7,708 bases of DNA from Paracoccaceae bacterium (lineage in GTDB: Bacteria; Pseudomonadota; Alphaproteobacteria; Rhodobacterales; Rhodobacteraceae): positions 15,881 to 23,588 of the forward strand of contig NVUP01000007.1 in assembly GCA_002401945.1 (NCBI GenBank), given 5' to 3'. Below, one piece after another: positions 1 through 5,891 of this stretch. Position 1 is the first letter of the stretch. Every line of letters starts with the position of its first letter. A program made the translations under genes and the position numbers. The notes under the pieces are model-generated. The model was not told the origin of the DNA, did no database searches, and saw nothing but the letters and a program-made list of their open reading frames with translations.

Positions 1-254
1 GCCATATGATCCGCCCCATCCCGGCGCATCATGTTCTGCCCCATCAGCTGCGTCATCAACCCCTCGGGTTGCTCGGACGAGAACACCTCAATCTTCTTTT
101 CCTGCGCAAAGATATCATCGCGGCGGGTAATCAGCGTTGCGCCAAGCTGTGGCACATAAACCAACGGCGACTGCGCCCGCATACGTGCCAAATCCGGATA
201 AGGATCCTGCCAAAAGGACGTCAGGTCGATATCAAATAGCGGGGCTTTTTCCAT
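1..254 (-). CDS. Cytochrome P450, N-terminal part (cut by window edge)
   Basis: The visible part is 84 codons plus two bases, starting at the ATG at 254-252 and running off the left edge. The translation begins MEKAPLFDIDL and continues with QDPYPDLARMRAQSPLVY, the usual opening of soluble bacterial P450s. Next comes a beta-sheet stretch around residues 39-45 and the segment RRDGADHM at residues 77-84. That segment fits the helix-C region of the family, where His83 would contact a heme propionate. The heme-binding cysteine loop and the I-helix lie outside the window, so the substrate class cannot be inferred. There is no membrane anchor, so a cytoplasmic enzyme fed electrons by a ferredoxin or similar partner is expected. 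An AGGTGAG ribosome binding site stands just upstream of the ATG. The call rests on N-terminal similarity only, so some other family remains possible. Confidence 0.75.
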   Translation of the reverse strand, partial: MEKAPLFDIDLTSFWQDPYPDLARMRAQSPLVYVPQLGATLITRRDDIFAQEKKIEVFSSEQPEGLMTQLMGQNMMRRDGADHM

Positions 255-305
255 CACTCACCTGCACCCACGGCAACACAAAACCACCGCCAACGTTTGG
301 TGTAG

Positions 306-325
306 GGTGCGTGCTTGCACGCACC
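306..325. repeat. Near-perfect 20-bp palindrome, REP-like
   Basis: Two 9-bp arms (GGTGCGTGC at 306-314 and GCACGCACC at 317-325) are exact reverse complements around a TT centre, preceded by TGTAG. The element sits in the 82-bp gap between the ppk2 stop and the P450 start. As RNA it would fold into a very stable hairpin, but neither side carries a T-tract, so it is not a standard intrinsic terminator. GTAGGGTGCG-type palindromes recur between genes in many proteobacterial genomes, so a dispersed REP-type element is a reasonable inference. Only one copy is visible here. It could also limit read-through or protect the ppk2 mRNA 3' end. Confidence 0.6.
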
Positions 326-336
326 ATGCGTCTGCT

Positions 337-1254
337 TCAATAGACTTTGGGCACATATAATTCATCCGGCAGAACCTGGCGTTCATACTTGGGGTTATAC
401 TCGCGATCCGGCAAAATGACTTTTTCGCTGGCAACCTCGGTATAAGGAATTTGCGACAGCAAGTGTTCGATGCAATTCAGCCGTTCACGTTTTTTGTCAT
501 TTCCCTCAACAACATACCAGGGCGCCTCGGGAATATTGGTGCGGGTAAACATATCCTCTTTGGCCTTGGTATATTGCTCCCAACGCACCCGGCTTTCCAG
601 ATCCATTGGCGACAGCTTCCACTGTTTCATCGGGTCATGGATTCGCATCATGAACCGCAATTGCTGTTCTTCGTCAGTGATTGAGAACCAGTATTTCAGC
701 ACGATGGTGTTGGACCGCACCAGCATCCGCTCAAATTCAGGCACATCGCGAAAAAACGTCTCAACCTGATCATCATCGGCAAATCCCATTACCCGCTCAA
801 CACCGGCCCGATTATACCAGGATCGATCAAACAGCACGATCTCACCGCCCGATGGCAGGTGCGGCACAAAGCGCTGAAAATACCACTGGCTCTGTTCCCG
901 ACGGCTGGGGGCCGGCAGCGCCACCACGCGCGCCACCCGTGGGTTCAGCCGCTGAGTGATCCGCTTGATCACCCCGCCCTTACCCGCCGCATCGCGCCCT
1001 TCCATGATCACCAGCACCTTGGCACCAGTCTCAACCACCCAGTCCTGCAGCTTGATCAACTCGGCCTGCAGCCGCAGCAGGTTGCGAAAATACACCTGCC
1101 GGTCCAGCATTTCGGGGTGGTGTGCCCGATAAATCTTGCGCAGCTCCATCGACAGCATCGGTTCGGCAGATTCAACCTCGATCCCCTCATCCAGCATGTC
1201 CTGCAGTTCATCTTCCAGCCAGGCCATGGTTGTGCTGTCGTCTTCACGGGTCAC
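337..1254 (-). CDS. ppk2: Polyphosphate kinase 2 (PPK2 family)
   Basis: This 305-residue cytoplasmic enzyme transfers phosphate between inorganic polyphosphate and nucleoside di/triphosphates. The single-domain PPK2 class typically uses polyphosphate to phosphorylate ADP or GDP. The Walker A loop EGRDAAGKGG is at residues 85-94. The Walker B region LFDRSWYNRAGVE is at 141-153, with the Asp and Arg typical of the family. A basic lid segment follows around 200-230 (RIHDPMKQWKLSPMDLE), and the length is normal for a one-domain member. The start is GTG at 1254, chosen because AAGGAG lies 7 bases upstream; the in-frame ATG ten codons later has no comparable site. Downstream on the same strand is the P450 gene, separated by a palindrome, so co-transcription is uncertain. 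The family is clear, but the preferred nucleotide (ADP or GDP) cannot be read here. Confidence 0.95.
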   Translation of the reverse strand: MTREDDSTTMAWLEDELQDMLDEGIEVESAEPMLSMELRKIYRAHHPEMLDRQVYFRNLLRLQAELIKLQDWVVETGAKVLVIMEGRDAAGKGGVIKRITQRLNPRVARVVALPAPSRREQSQWYFQRFVPHLPSGGEIVLFDRSWYNRAGVERVMGFADDDQVETFFRDVPEFERMLVRSNTIVLKYWFSITDEEQQLRFMMRIHDPMKQWKLSPMDLESRVRWEQYTKAKEDMFTRTNIPEAPWYVVEGNDKKRERLNCIEHLLSQIPYTEVASEKVILPDREYNPKYERQVLPDELYVPKVY

Positions 1255-1479
1255 AAGAGAGCTCCTTTAAATATACGCACAGGTCGCCAGTTAGGATCGG
1301 CAACAAGGCATTGGTGTCAGCACCGGGATTTGAATATCCCCTAGGGAAACCGGAATTCGCCCAAGGTTCAACCCGAAAGCGGCCATAGCCCACTATTGGC
1401 CCGAGATTTCACAAATCCGTTTCGCTAAACGTCTATGCCAGCCAGACAGCCTCAACACCAACCTTGGGTCAGGCCTGCG
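1255..1479. other. Intergenic spacer with small inverted repeats
   Basis: No gene is supported in these 225 bases between the start of ppk2 and the stop of the Lrp-type gene. Three short hairpins are visible. One is at 1325-1340 (GGGAT/ATCCC arms, 6-base loop). One is at 1381-1401 (GGCCA/TGGCC plus TAG/CTA, one bulged T, 4-base loop). One is at 1418-1431 (CGTTT/AAACG, 4-base loop). The 1381-1401 hairpin lies about 80 bases past the Lrp-type stop and is followed on the minus strand by only GCTTTC, so it is at best a weak terminator. The ppk2 promoter should lie in this interval, but no convincing -35/-10 pair was found. The TATATT near 1267 is too close to the ribosome binding site to serve. 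Confidence 0.35.
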
Positions 1480-1938
1480 CTAAACCGGCAGCGCGGTTGT
1501 CTTGAACACCGTCCGCAGCGCAAACGAGCTTTGCATCTGCGCCACCCCCGGCAATCGCGCCAGGTGCTGGCGGTGAATGCGGGCAAAATCATCGGTGTTC
1601 TCGGCCACCACTTTTAGCAGGTAATCCGCCGCCCCCGCCATCAGATGACACTCCAATACATCCGGGATCCGTGCCACCGCTTTTTCAAAGGCATCAAGCA
1701 CTTCATCCGCCTGACCAGACAAAGTGATCTCGACAAAAACCGTGCTTGGCACCTGCATCTTTCGGGCATCCAGCAAGGCCACGTAATCGCGAATATAGCC
1801 ACTTTTTTCTAACCGCTGCACCCGCCGATGACAGGCCGAGGCCGACAGGTTCACCAGTTCGCTCAGATCCGCATTGGAAATCCGCCCCTGCTTTTGCAAC
1901 ACCGTGAGTATGCGACGATCCGTTTGGTCTAATGACAT
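1480..1938 (-). CDS. aldR: Lrp/AsnC-family transcriptional regulator, probable regulator of ald
   Basis: The protein has 152 residues, the usual size for a single-unit Lrp/AsnC regulator. It has an N-terminal winged helix-turn-helix (about residues 4-55, recognition region SNADLSELVNLSASACHRRV at 21-40). The C-terminal RAM ligand-binding and oligomerisation domain spans about 65-148 and includes the family signature GAADYLLKV at 102-110. Such proteins form dimers to octamers and respond to amino acids. It is divergent from alanine dehydrogenase with a 136-bp shared region. This arrangement is known for Lrp-type activators of alanine catabolism, so alanine is the likely effector (inference from context). 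Phased motifs and a good -10 in the shared region suggest autoregulation. The ATG at 1938 opens at a normal family N-terminus, but its ribosome binding site (AAGGA, 11 bases upstream) is distant and probably weak. Confidence 0.92.
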   Translation of the reverse strand: MSLDQTDRRILTVLQKQGRISNADLSELVNLSASACHRRVQRLEKSGYIRDYVALLDARKMQVPSTVFVEITLSGQADEVLDAFEKAVARIPDVLECHLMAGAADYLLKVVAENTDDFARIHRQHLARLPGVAQMQSSFALRTVFKTTALPV

Positions 1939-1942
1939 TTCT

Positions 1943-1988
1943 GCGAAGATCCTTGCTCAGTTTACCCATTATAGGCGAAGATTCTTCG
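1943..1988. promoter_or_regulatory. Probable regulator binding sites: two phased copies of a 12-bp motif
   Basis: GCGAAGATCCTT at 1943-1954 and GCGAAGATTCTT at 1975-1986 differ at one base and start 32 bp apart, about three helical turns. The second copy is part of a perfect 13-bp palindrome CGAAGATTCTTCG (1976-1988). Repeats on one DNA face are what Lrp-type octamers wrap around. One copy lies in the spacer of the proposed regulator promoter and the other just before its start codon, which would suit autorepression. Binding by this protein is inferred, not shown. Confidence 0.5.
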
Positions 1989-1996
1989 AAAGGCAG
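1968..1996 (-). promoter_or_regulatory. Probable sigma-70-type promoter of the Lrp-type regulator gene
   Basis: Read on the minus strand, a perfect -10 TATAAT (1973-1968) stands 17 bp from CTGCCT (1996-1991), which matches three of six -35 positions. Transcription would begin near 1961, giving a leader of about 24 bases before the ATG. The 13-bp palindrome at 1976-1988 fills the spacer, so bound regulator would block polymerase. Confidence 0.5.
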
Positions 1997-2001
1997 GTTT
2001 T

Positions 2002-2019
2002 TATATTGCTCAATATAGT
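2002..2019 (+). promoter_or_regulatory. AT-rich palindrome and likely -10 of the ald promoter
   Basis: TATATTG (2002-2008) and CAATATA (2011-2017) form perfect 7-bp arms around CT. TATAGT (2014-2019) overlaps the right arm and is a good -10 match, but nothing resembling a -35 lies 16-18 bp upstream. A second nested pair, TTGCT (2006-2010) and AGCAA (2020-2024), is also present. A good -10 without a -35, with operators upstream, fits an activator-dependent promoter. This is inference. Confidence 0.4.
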
Positions 2020-2074
2020 AGCAAACGGCACGTGGGTACAGGTATCGTTCCGGTAAGTTTTAGAGGAGATATTC

Positions 2075-3193
2075 ATGAAAATCGGCTGCCCCACAGAAAT
2101 CAAACCCCAGGAGTTCCGCGTCGGCATGACACCCGATGCCGCCCGCGAAGCGGTCAATCAGGGCCATCAGGTGCTGATCCAGCAAGGTGCGGGCACGGGC
2201 TCCGGCTTTACCGATGCAGATTACACCGCTGCCGGTGCGATTATCATTGCCAGTGCCGAGGAAATCTTTGCCACCGCCGAGATGATCGTAAAGGTCAAAG
2301 AACCGCAGCCGGTTGAGCGCAAGATGCTGCGCGAGGGCCAGTTGCTGTTCACCTACCTGCACCTGGCACCGGACCCAGAACAAACCCACGACCTGCTGGA
2401 ATCGGGCTGCACTGCCATTGCCTATGAAACCGTCACCGACGATCGCGGCGGCTTGCCGCTGTTGGCACCGATGTCCGAAGTGGCTGGCCGTCTGGCACCG
2501 CAGGTTGGCGCCTGGACCCTGCAAAAGGCCAATGGGGGCCGTGGTGTATTGATGGGCGGCGTGCCCGGCGTCGCCCCAGCCCGTGTGGTGGTGATCGGCG
2601 GTGGTGTTGTTGGCACCCATGCCGCCAAGATTGCCGCAGGAATGGGCGCCGACGTCACCGTGCTGGATCGCTCGCTGCCCCGGTTGAAATATCTCGACGA
2701 TGTGTTTGGCCGCGACTTCAAGAACCAGTATTCCACCGCTGGTGCCACCCTGGATCTGGTGCGTCAGGCCGACATGGTCATTGGCGCTGTGCTGATCCCC
2801 GGTGCCGCCGCGCCCAAACTGATCAGCCGCGCCCAGCTGTCCGAGATGAAGCCGGGCGCTGCCATTGTTGACGTGGCCATCGATCAGGGCGGCTGTTTTG
2901 AGACATCCAAGGCCACCACCCACGGTGATCCGATCTATGATGTTGATGGCATCATGCACTACTGCGTTGCCAATATGCCCGGCGCTGTTGCGCGCACCGC
3001 GACCATCGCATTGGGCAATGCCACCATGCCGTTCCTGCTGGCGCTGGCTGGTAAAGGCTGGCGTCAGGCCTGCATTGATGATCCACATTTGCTGAACGGG
3101 TTGAACGTGCATGCGGGCCAGCTGACCTATTACGCGGTTGGCAAGGCACTGGGGATCGACGTGGTCTCGCCCAGCATCGCCGTCAAACACTAA
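2075..3193 (+). CDS. ald: Alanine dehydrogenase
   Basis: This 372-residue cytoplasmic enzyme catalyses the reversible NAD-dependent deamination of L-alanine to pyruvate and ammonium (EC 1.4.1.1). Length and N-terminus (MKIGCPTEIKPQEFRVGMTP) match the family. Residues known to be catalytic or substrate-binding in characterised Ald proteins occur at the same numbering: Arg15, Lys75, His96 and Asp270. The Rossmann nucleotide loop VVVIGGGVVGTHAA is at 171-184, followed by Asp198, which suits NAD rather than NADP. The C-terminal HYCVANMPGAVARTAT segment (295-310) is also typical. The ATG at 2075 has AGAGGAG 7 bases upstream. The gene stands alone, divergent from its probable Lrp-type activator and closed by a strong terminator. 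It would allow growth on alanine as carbon and nitrogen source, or run in reverse to assimilate ammonium. Confidence 0.97.
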   Translation: MKIGCPTEIKPQEFRVGMTPDAAREAVNQGHQVLIQQGAGTGSGFTDADYTAAGAIIIASAEEIFATAEMIVKVKEPQPVERKMLREGQLLFTYLHLAPDPEQTHDLLESGCTAIAYETVTDDRGGLPLLAPMSEVAGRLAPQVGAWTLQKANGGRGVLMGGVPGVAPARVVVIGGGVVGTHAAKIAAGMGADVTVLDRSLPRLKYLDDVFGRDFKNQYSTAGATLDLVRQADMVIGAVLIPGAAAPKLISRAQLSEMKPGAAIVDVAIDQGGCFETSKATTHGDPIYDVDGIMHYCVANMPGAVARTATIALGNATMPFLLALAGKGWRQACIDDPHLLNGLNVHAGQLTYYAVGKALGIDVVSPSIAVKH

Positions 3194-3204
3194 GGTCCAG
3201 TTTT

Positions 3205-3237
3205 CGGCCCCTGCCCCCACAGTGCAGGGGCCGTTTT
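3205..3237 (+). terminator. Intrinsic terminator of ald
   Basis: A perfect 10-bp GC-rich stem (CGGCCCCTGC at 3205-3214, GCAGGGGCCG at 3224-3233) encloses a 9-base loop and is followed at once by TTTT. It begins 11 bases after the ald stop codon. The T-run is short but the stem is very stable. On the minus strand the stem is followed by GAAAACTGG, so it acts in the plus direction only. Confidence 0.88.
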
Positions 3238-3451
3238 CACGACGCCCGCCCCTATCCGCAGTACGCAGGCTATCAGTGCAAGCATGTCACAAAAACGGTG
3301 CCGGACAATTGCTATCGTTTACCCATGCGTTTGATGCATCTAGGTACGTCGTTAACCAAGGCGTAAAAATCCAACTTACGTGGGGGAAACCCTGCACAGT
3401 GGTGATCATTTCACGTTAAGACGCCCCAAAGTGACAAACGGAGAGATTTCA

Positions 3452-4258
3452 ATGGAACAAATTGTGGAACAGGGTTTTGCCTATTGGCCGATTGCTTTGA
3501 ACGGCATCAAGGCTCTGGCAGTATTGATCCTAGGCTGGATGGCAGCCGGCATGATCAGCCGCGCCATCCGCAAGCGTATCAATGCCACTCCGGAAATCGA
3601 CCCAACCCTGGGGAATTTCATTGCCAGTATGGTCCGGTGGGCCCTGATCGCGGTTGTCCTGATCGCAGTGCTCGGCATTTTTGGCATCGAGGCCACCAGC
3701 CTGGTGGCCATGATGGGTGCCGCAACCCTGGCCATCGGCCTGGCGCTTCAGGGCACTCTCAGCGATCTGGCGGCCGGTTTCATGCTGGTACTGTTCCGCC
3801 CCTATAAGCTGGGTCAATACGTCGACATCGGCGGCACTTCGGGCACGGTCAAAGACCTAAACCTGTTCATCACTGAACTGACCACCCCTGACAACGTGCA
3901 GATCATCATCCCCAATGGACAGGCCTGGGGTTCGGTGATCACCAACTACTCGCACCACGACACACGCCGTGTCAGTCTGGTGTTTGGTATTGATTACGGT
4001 GACAGCGCCGACACCGCCAAAGAGATCATCCTGACTTTGGCCAACGCCGATTCCCGCGTTTTGAAAGATCCAGAACCCTGGGTGCGGGTCACCAACCTGG
4101 GCGACAGTTCGGTCGATCTGACCGTGCGGATCTGGTGCAAGGCCGAGGATTTCTGGGAGCTGAAATTCGCCATGACCCAAGCGGTCAAGGAAGCCTTCGA
4201 CGCCAAAGGCATCTCGATCCCCTATCCGCACCGGGTGGAAATTCGCAAGCAAGCCTAA
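3452..4258 (+). CDS. mscS: Small-conductance mechanosensitive ion channel, MscS family
   Basis: This 268-residue inner-membrane channel opens under membrane tension and releases small solutes during hypo-osmotic shock. It is close to E. coli MscS in size. Hydrophobic segments lie at about residues 13-35, 60-80 and 83-115. The third is the pore helix, rich in Gly and Ala (MMGAATLAIGLALQGTLSDL, 87-106), and continues into FRPYKLGQYVDIGG, the start of the cytoplasmic beta domain. The C-terminal domain ends with GISIPYPHR at 253-261, a family hallmark. The frame is open upstream to an ATG at 3380. The start at 3452 was chosen because GGAGAG lies 6 bases before it and the extra 24 residues do not resemble a channel N-terminus. 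No clear promoter was found in the 214-bp gap after the ald terminator. The gene appears to be a single transcription unit, convergent with the next gene. Confidence 0.95.
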   Translation: MEQIVEQGFAYWPIALNGIKALAVLILGWMAAGMISRAIRKRINATPEIDPTLGNFIASMVRWALIAVVLIAVLGIFGIEATSLVAMMGAATLAIGLALQGTLSDLAAGFMLVLFRPYKLGQYVDIGGTSGTVKDLNLFITELTTPDNVQIIIPNGQAWGSVITNYSHHDTRRVSLVFGIDYGDSADTAKEIILTLANADSRVLKDPEPWVRVTNLGDSSVDLTVRIWCKAEDFWELKFAMTQAVKEAFDAKGISIPYPHRVEIRKQA

Positions 4259-4265
4259 AGCCCAC

Positions 4266-4290
4266 GCGTCCCTGCCAAAGGTGGGGGCGC
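4266..4290. terminator. Hairpin between convergent genes, possible terminator
   Basis: GCGTCCCTGCC (4266-4276) and GGTGGGGGCGC (4280-4290) can pair over 11 bp on the plus-strand RNA with an AAA loop, counting three G-U pairs. It starts 8 bases after the channel stop codon. No T-tract follows on the plus side. On the minus strand only GTGGGCTTTAGG follows, and the G-U pairs become A-C mismatches. It may aid termination or 3' stability of the channel transcript. Confidence 0.4.
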
Positions 4291-4326
4291 ACCCCTAGAG
4301 CTCAAAGTTTCAGGACACGCCAATCG

Positions 4327-4785
4327 CTATGGCCGCTCCTTCGGAAGCTCACCAAATTCAACGGAACTACCGGTCTCATCCGTGAATGACCATTGCGCGA
4401 CCAGGAACTGAAAACTGCGGGTCTCCCAGCCCGACAAGTCACGCAGGAAATGTGGCCGCCAGGAGCCTTCGACCTGAACCGGGAACCGGATGCTATCGAC
4501 GTTGGGTGTGGACGTTTGAGACCTGTTCGCCATCCGGACCGCCAGCGAGAACTGTCGCTCCAAACAAAGCTCAAGCGGAGCGGTTTCCATCGCCCGCCTG
4601 CCGGCAAAAATGACGTCAACCTGGGTGTCTTGCTGGAAAAACCCCTTAATCACCAGATCCCCACGACTGGTGCGGGCCTTATAGGGCACAAGCTCCATGG
4701 AAAATTGCACAATACCCTTCTTGAACAGGCCCGAGTCCTCTTTCTTTGGGGTGATTGCGGAGGCTGGGTCACGGCGGTTTTGCAT
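4327..4785 (-). CDS. Hypothetical protein, start uncertain
   Basis: I do not recognise this family. From the ATG at 4785 the product has 152 residues with no membrane segment, no signal peptide and a single Cys. The N-terminal 20 residues are charged (MQNRRDPASAITPKKEDSGL). The rest reads as alternating beta strands, with aromatic-rich strands near the end (SFQFLVAQWSFTDETGSSVE), so a small beta-sandwich or barrel is plausible. The same frame stays open upstream to 4860. A TTG at 4809 would add eight residues (LALAVDEL plus a start) and is the other candidate. The ATG was preferred because GGA lies 7 bases upstream, though this is a poor ribosome binding site. The upstream in-frame residues (HHIAWCNYLLALAVDEL) look protein-like, so the true start may be further up or lost. 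It is convergent with the channel gene. Coding is supported by length and by the absence of a better frame, not by homology. Confidence 0.6.
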   Translation of the reverse strand: MQNRRDPASAITPKKEDSGLFKKGIVQFSMELVPYKARTSRGDLVIKGFFQQDTQVDVIFAGRRAMETAPLELCLERQFSLAVRMANRSQTSTPNVDSIRFPVQVEGSWRPHFLRDLSGWETRSFQFLVAQWSFTDETGSSVEFGELPKERP

Positions 4786-4815
4786 CAATTCGTCCACTGC
4801 TAAAGCCAATAGATA

Positions 4816-4850
4816 ATTGCACCACGCAATGTGATGCTGATTGCGATCAG
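4816..4850. promoter_or_regulatory. Two adjacent inverted repeats upstream of the hypothetical gene
   Basis: ATTGC (4816-4820) and GCAAT (4826-4830) are perfect arms around five bases. CTGAT (4837-4841) and ATCAG (4846-4850) are perfect arms around four. Their centres, near 4823 and 4843.5, are about 20 bp apart, or two helical turns. They lie just before the possible TTG start, where an operator would be expected. No -35/-10 pair could be placed with confidence. They also fall inside the open frame that extends upstream of the gene, so they may be coding sequence. Confidence 0.3.
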
Positions 4851-4885
4851 TTGACGCAGTCTAGTCCAGCTCTCGTTAACGAAGA

Positions 4886-4914
4886 GTTGATCCTAGCCTC
4901 CATAGCAGATCAAC
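4886..4914 (-). terminator. Hairpin overlapping the end of the GNAT gene, possible weak terminator
   Basis: GTTGATC (4886-4892) and GATCAAC (4908-4914) are perfect 7-bp arms around a 15-base interior, and further CTA/TAG pairing inside is possible. The right arm covers the stop codon of the GNAT reading frame. No T-tract follows on the minus strand (TCTTCGTTAACG), so intrinsic termination would be weak. It marks the end of the minus-strand operon at 5' to 3' transcript level. A second palindrome, CGTTAACG, follows at 4874-4881. Confidence 0.3.
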
Positions 4915-5445
4915 TGCGGCATCCCCCTGCCCGGCGCCGCATCACCAAGGCTGGCAGGCCTTCGTAAATGGCCTCTCCGCTGACCTCGTACCCGACTTTG
5001 TGGGCGACATTCTGCGATACGCTGTGATCGGGATCAAAGATACAGACCGTGTCATTCCAGCCTTTCACCTCATCCGCCCATTGGTGCATGCAGTGCACAA
5101 CCTCACTGGCATATCCCTGCCCATGCGCCGCCGAGGCCAGCACCCAGCCCGCCTCGGGCACGCCATCCAAGCTGGGGGTGATATCGCGCTGGTAATCAGC
5201 AAACCCAACCTCGCCCAGAAACCGGCCGTCCTCGCGCGCCTCGACCACCCAATAGCCAAACCCAAGGGCCTGCCAATGGCCGATATAGCGCAGCAGCCGC
5301 GACCAAGACGCCTGACGTGTGGACGGCAGCCACCGATATATCGCACCACTTCAGGATCCGCCCATAAGGCCGTCACATCGTCAAAATCCTCCACCCGATG
5401 CGGGCGCAGGATCAGACGATCAGTTTCCAATACTGGCGGGATCAT
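4910..5445 (-). pseudogene. GNAT acetyltransferase (RimJ/RimL type), frameshifted
   Basis: Two overlapping frames together make one GNAT N-acetyltransferase of about 178 residues, a normal size for the RimJ/RimL-like subfamily that acetylates protein N-termini or small amines. Frame one starts at the ATG at 5445 and reads MIPPVLETDRLILRP, then DPEVVRYIGG, to 5329. From 5320 the second frame resumes with TRQASWSRLLRYIGHWQALG and runs to the TGA at 4912-4910. It includes the acetyl-CoA loop HGQGYASE (5125-5102) and the usual C-terminal NVAHKVGYE segment. One base is missing within 5321-5328 to keep frame. Codon quality is good on both sides, so the lesion is recent or a sequencing error. The start overlaps the YtoQ stop as ATGA, so translation was coupled. 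As written, frame one would yield a 126-residue product with a nonsense tail. The substrate is unknown. Confidence 0.85.
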
Positions 5446-5891
5446 CCCGGCAGCTCACCACTCAGAACATAGCGCAGGATTTCGACCACCTGCGCGGGCT
5501 CTTCGGCCACTGCCAATGCGGCTGCATCAACTTCTTTCAGCGCGTGCTGATGATCGGGGCCATGCAGCACGATCAGCGATTTCCCCAGTGCAGCAGCAAA
5601 GCCCGCATCAAAGGCGGCGTTCCACTGTTTGTATTTGTCACCAAAGCGCACCACCACCACATCGGCATCGCTTATACCCTTGCGAGTGCGGATGGCATTC
5701 ACCATCGCGCCCTTGTGGTCATGCCAGTATTTGTTGTCCTCAGCGCCCAGAAGTTTCACACCGCAGTCGTCGCTGGCACCGTGATCGGTGACCGGGCTGT
5801 TGAATGTCACGTCCAAAGATGCGGCCCCCTCAATGATCTGCTGGCGCCAGTCGCTATGGATTTCTCCCGAAAGATAGACCTTCAATGTCAC
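5442..5891 (-). CDS. YtoQ-family protein (nucleoside 2-deoxyribosyltransferase-like)
   Basis: The product has 149 residues, matching the length of the YtoQ family, which is assigned to a nucleoside 2-deoxyribosyltransferase-like group by fold. Its biochemical activity is not established. The family opening VYLSGEIHSDWR is at residues 5-16. A central ISDADVVVVRFGDKYKQW segment is at 73-90. The WNAAFDAGFAAALGK stretch at 90-104 follows, where deoxyribosyltransferases carry their nucleotide-binding loop. The protein is soluble with no signal peptide. The start is GTG at 5891, overlapping the phosphoribosyltransferase stop as GTGA, with AAAGGA about 9 bases upstream inside that gene. The stop overlaps the GNAT start as ATGA. 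This gapless arrangement strongly suggests translational coupling and a shared pathway, possibly handling of a nucleoside or base-like compound (inference). Confidence 0.9.
   Translation of the reverse strand: MTLKVYLSGEIHSDWRQQIIEGAASLDVTFNSPVTDHGASDDCGVKLLGAEDNKYWHDHKGAMVNAIRTRKGISDADVVVVRFGDKYKQWNAAFDAGFAAALGKSLIVLHGPDHQHALKEVDAAALAVAEEPAQVVEILRYVLSGELPG

Noticed and set aside
859..1344. A 161-codon plus-strand frame over ppk2
   Set aside because: It is antisense to PPK2, which has complete Walker motifs and a strong ribosome binding site. The plus-strand translation shows no domain.
1310..1345. A tRNA-like T-arm (GGGATTTGAATATCCC region)
   Set aside because: The loop has six bases rather than seven and does not match the T-loop consensus on either strand. 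No acceptor stem, D-arm or anticodon arm could be built around it.
2060..3220. A 386-codon open frame on the minus strand covering all of ald
   Set aside because: It is the antisense shadow of a clearly recognisable alanine dehydrogenase. Its translation is rich in His, Gly and Gln with no family resemblance, and it follows from GC-biased codon use on the plus strand.
3380..3451. Upstream ATG extension of the MscS gene
   Set aside because: The extra 24 residues are polar and unlike a channel N-terminus, while the ATG at 3452 has GGAGAG at ideal spacing.
3238..3451. Search for a small RNA, riboswitch or promoter in the ald-mscS gap
   Set aside because: Only weak elements were found, such as TTGCTA near 3309 without a matching -10 and the GATGCATC palindrome at 3333-3340. 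Nothing can be supported.
4393..4803. A 136-codon plus-strand frame opposite the hypothetical gene
   Set aside because: It has no ribosome binding site and no recognisable features. The minus-strand frame is longer and has more protein-like composition, though neither is supported by a known family.
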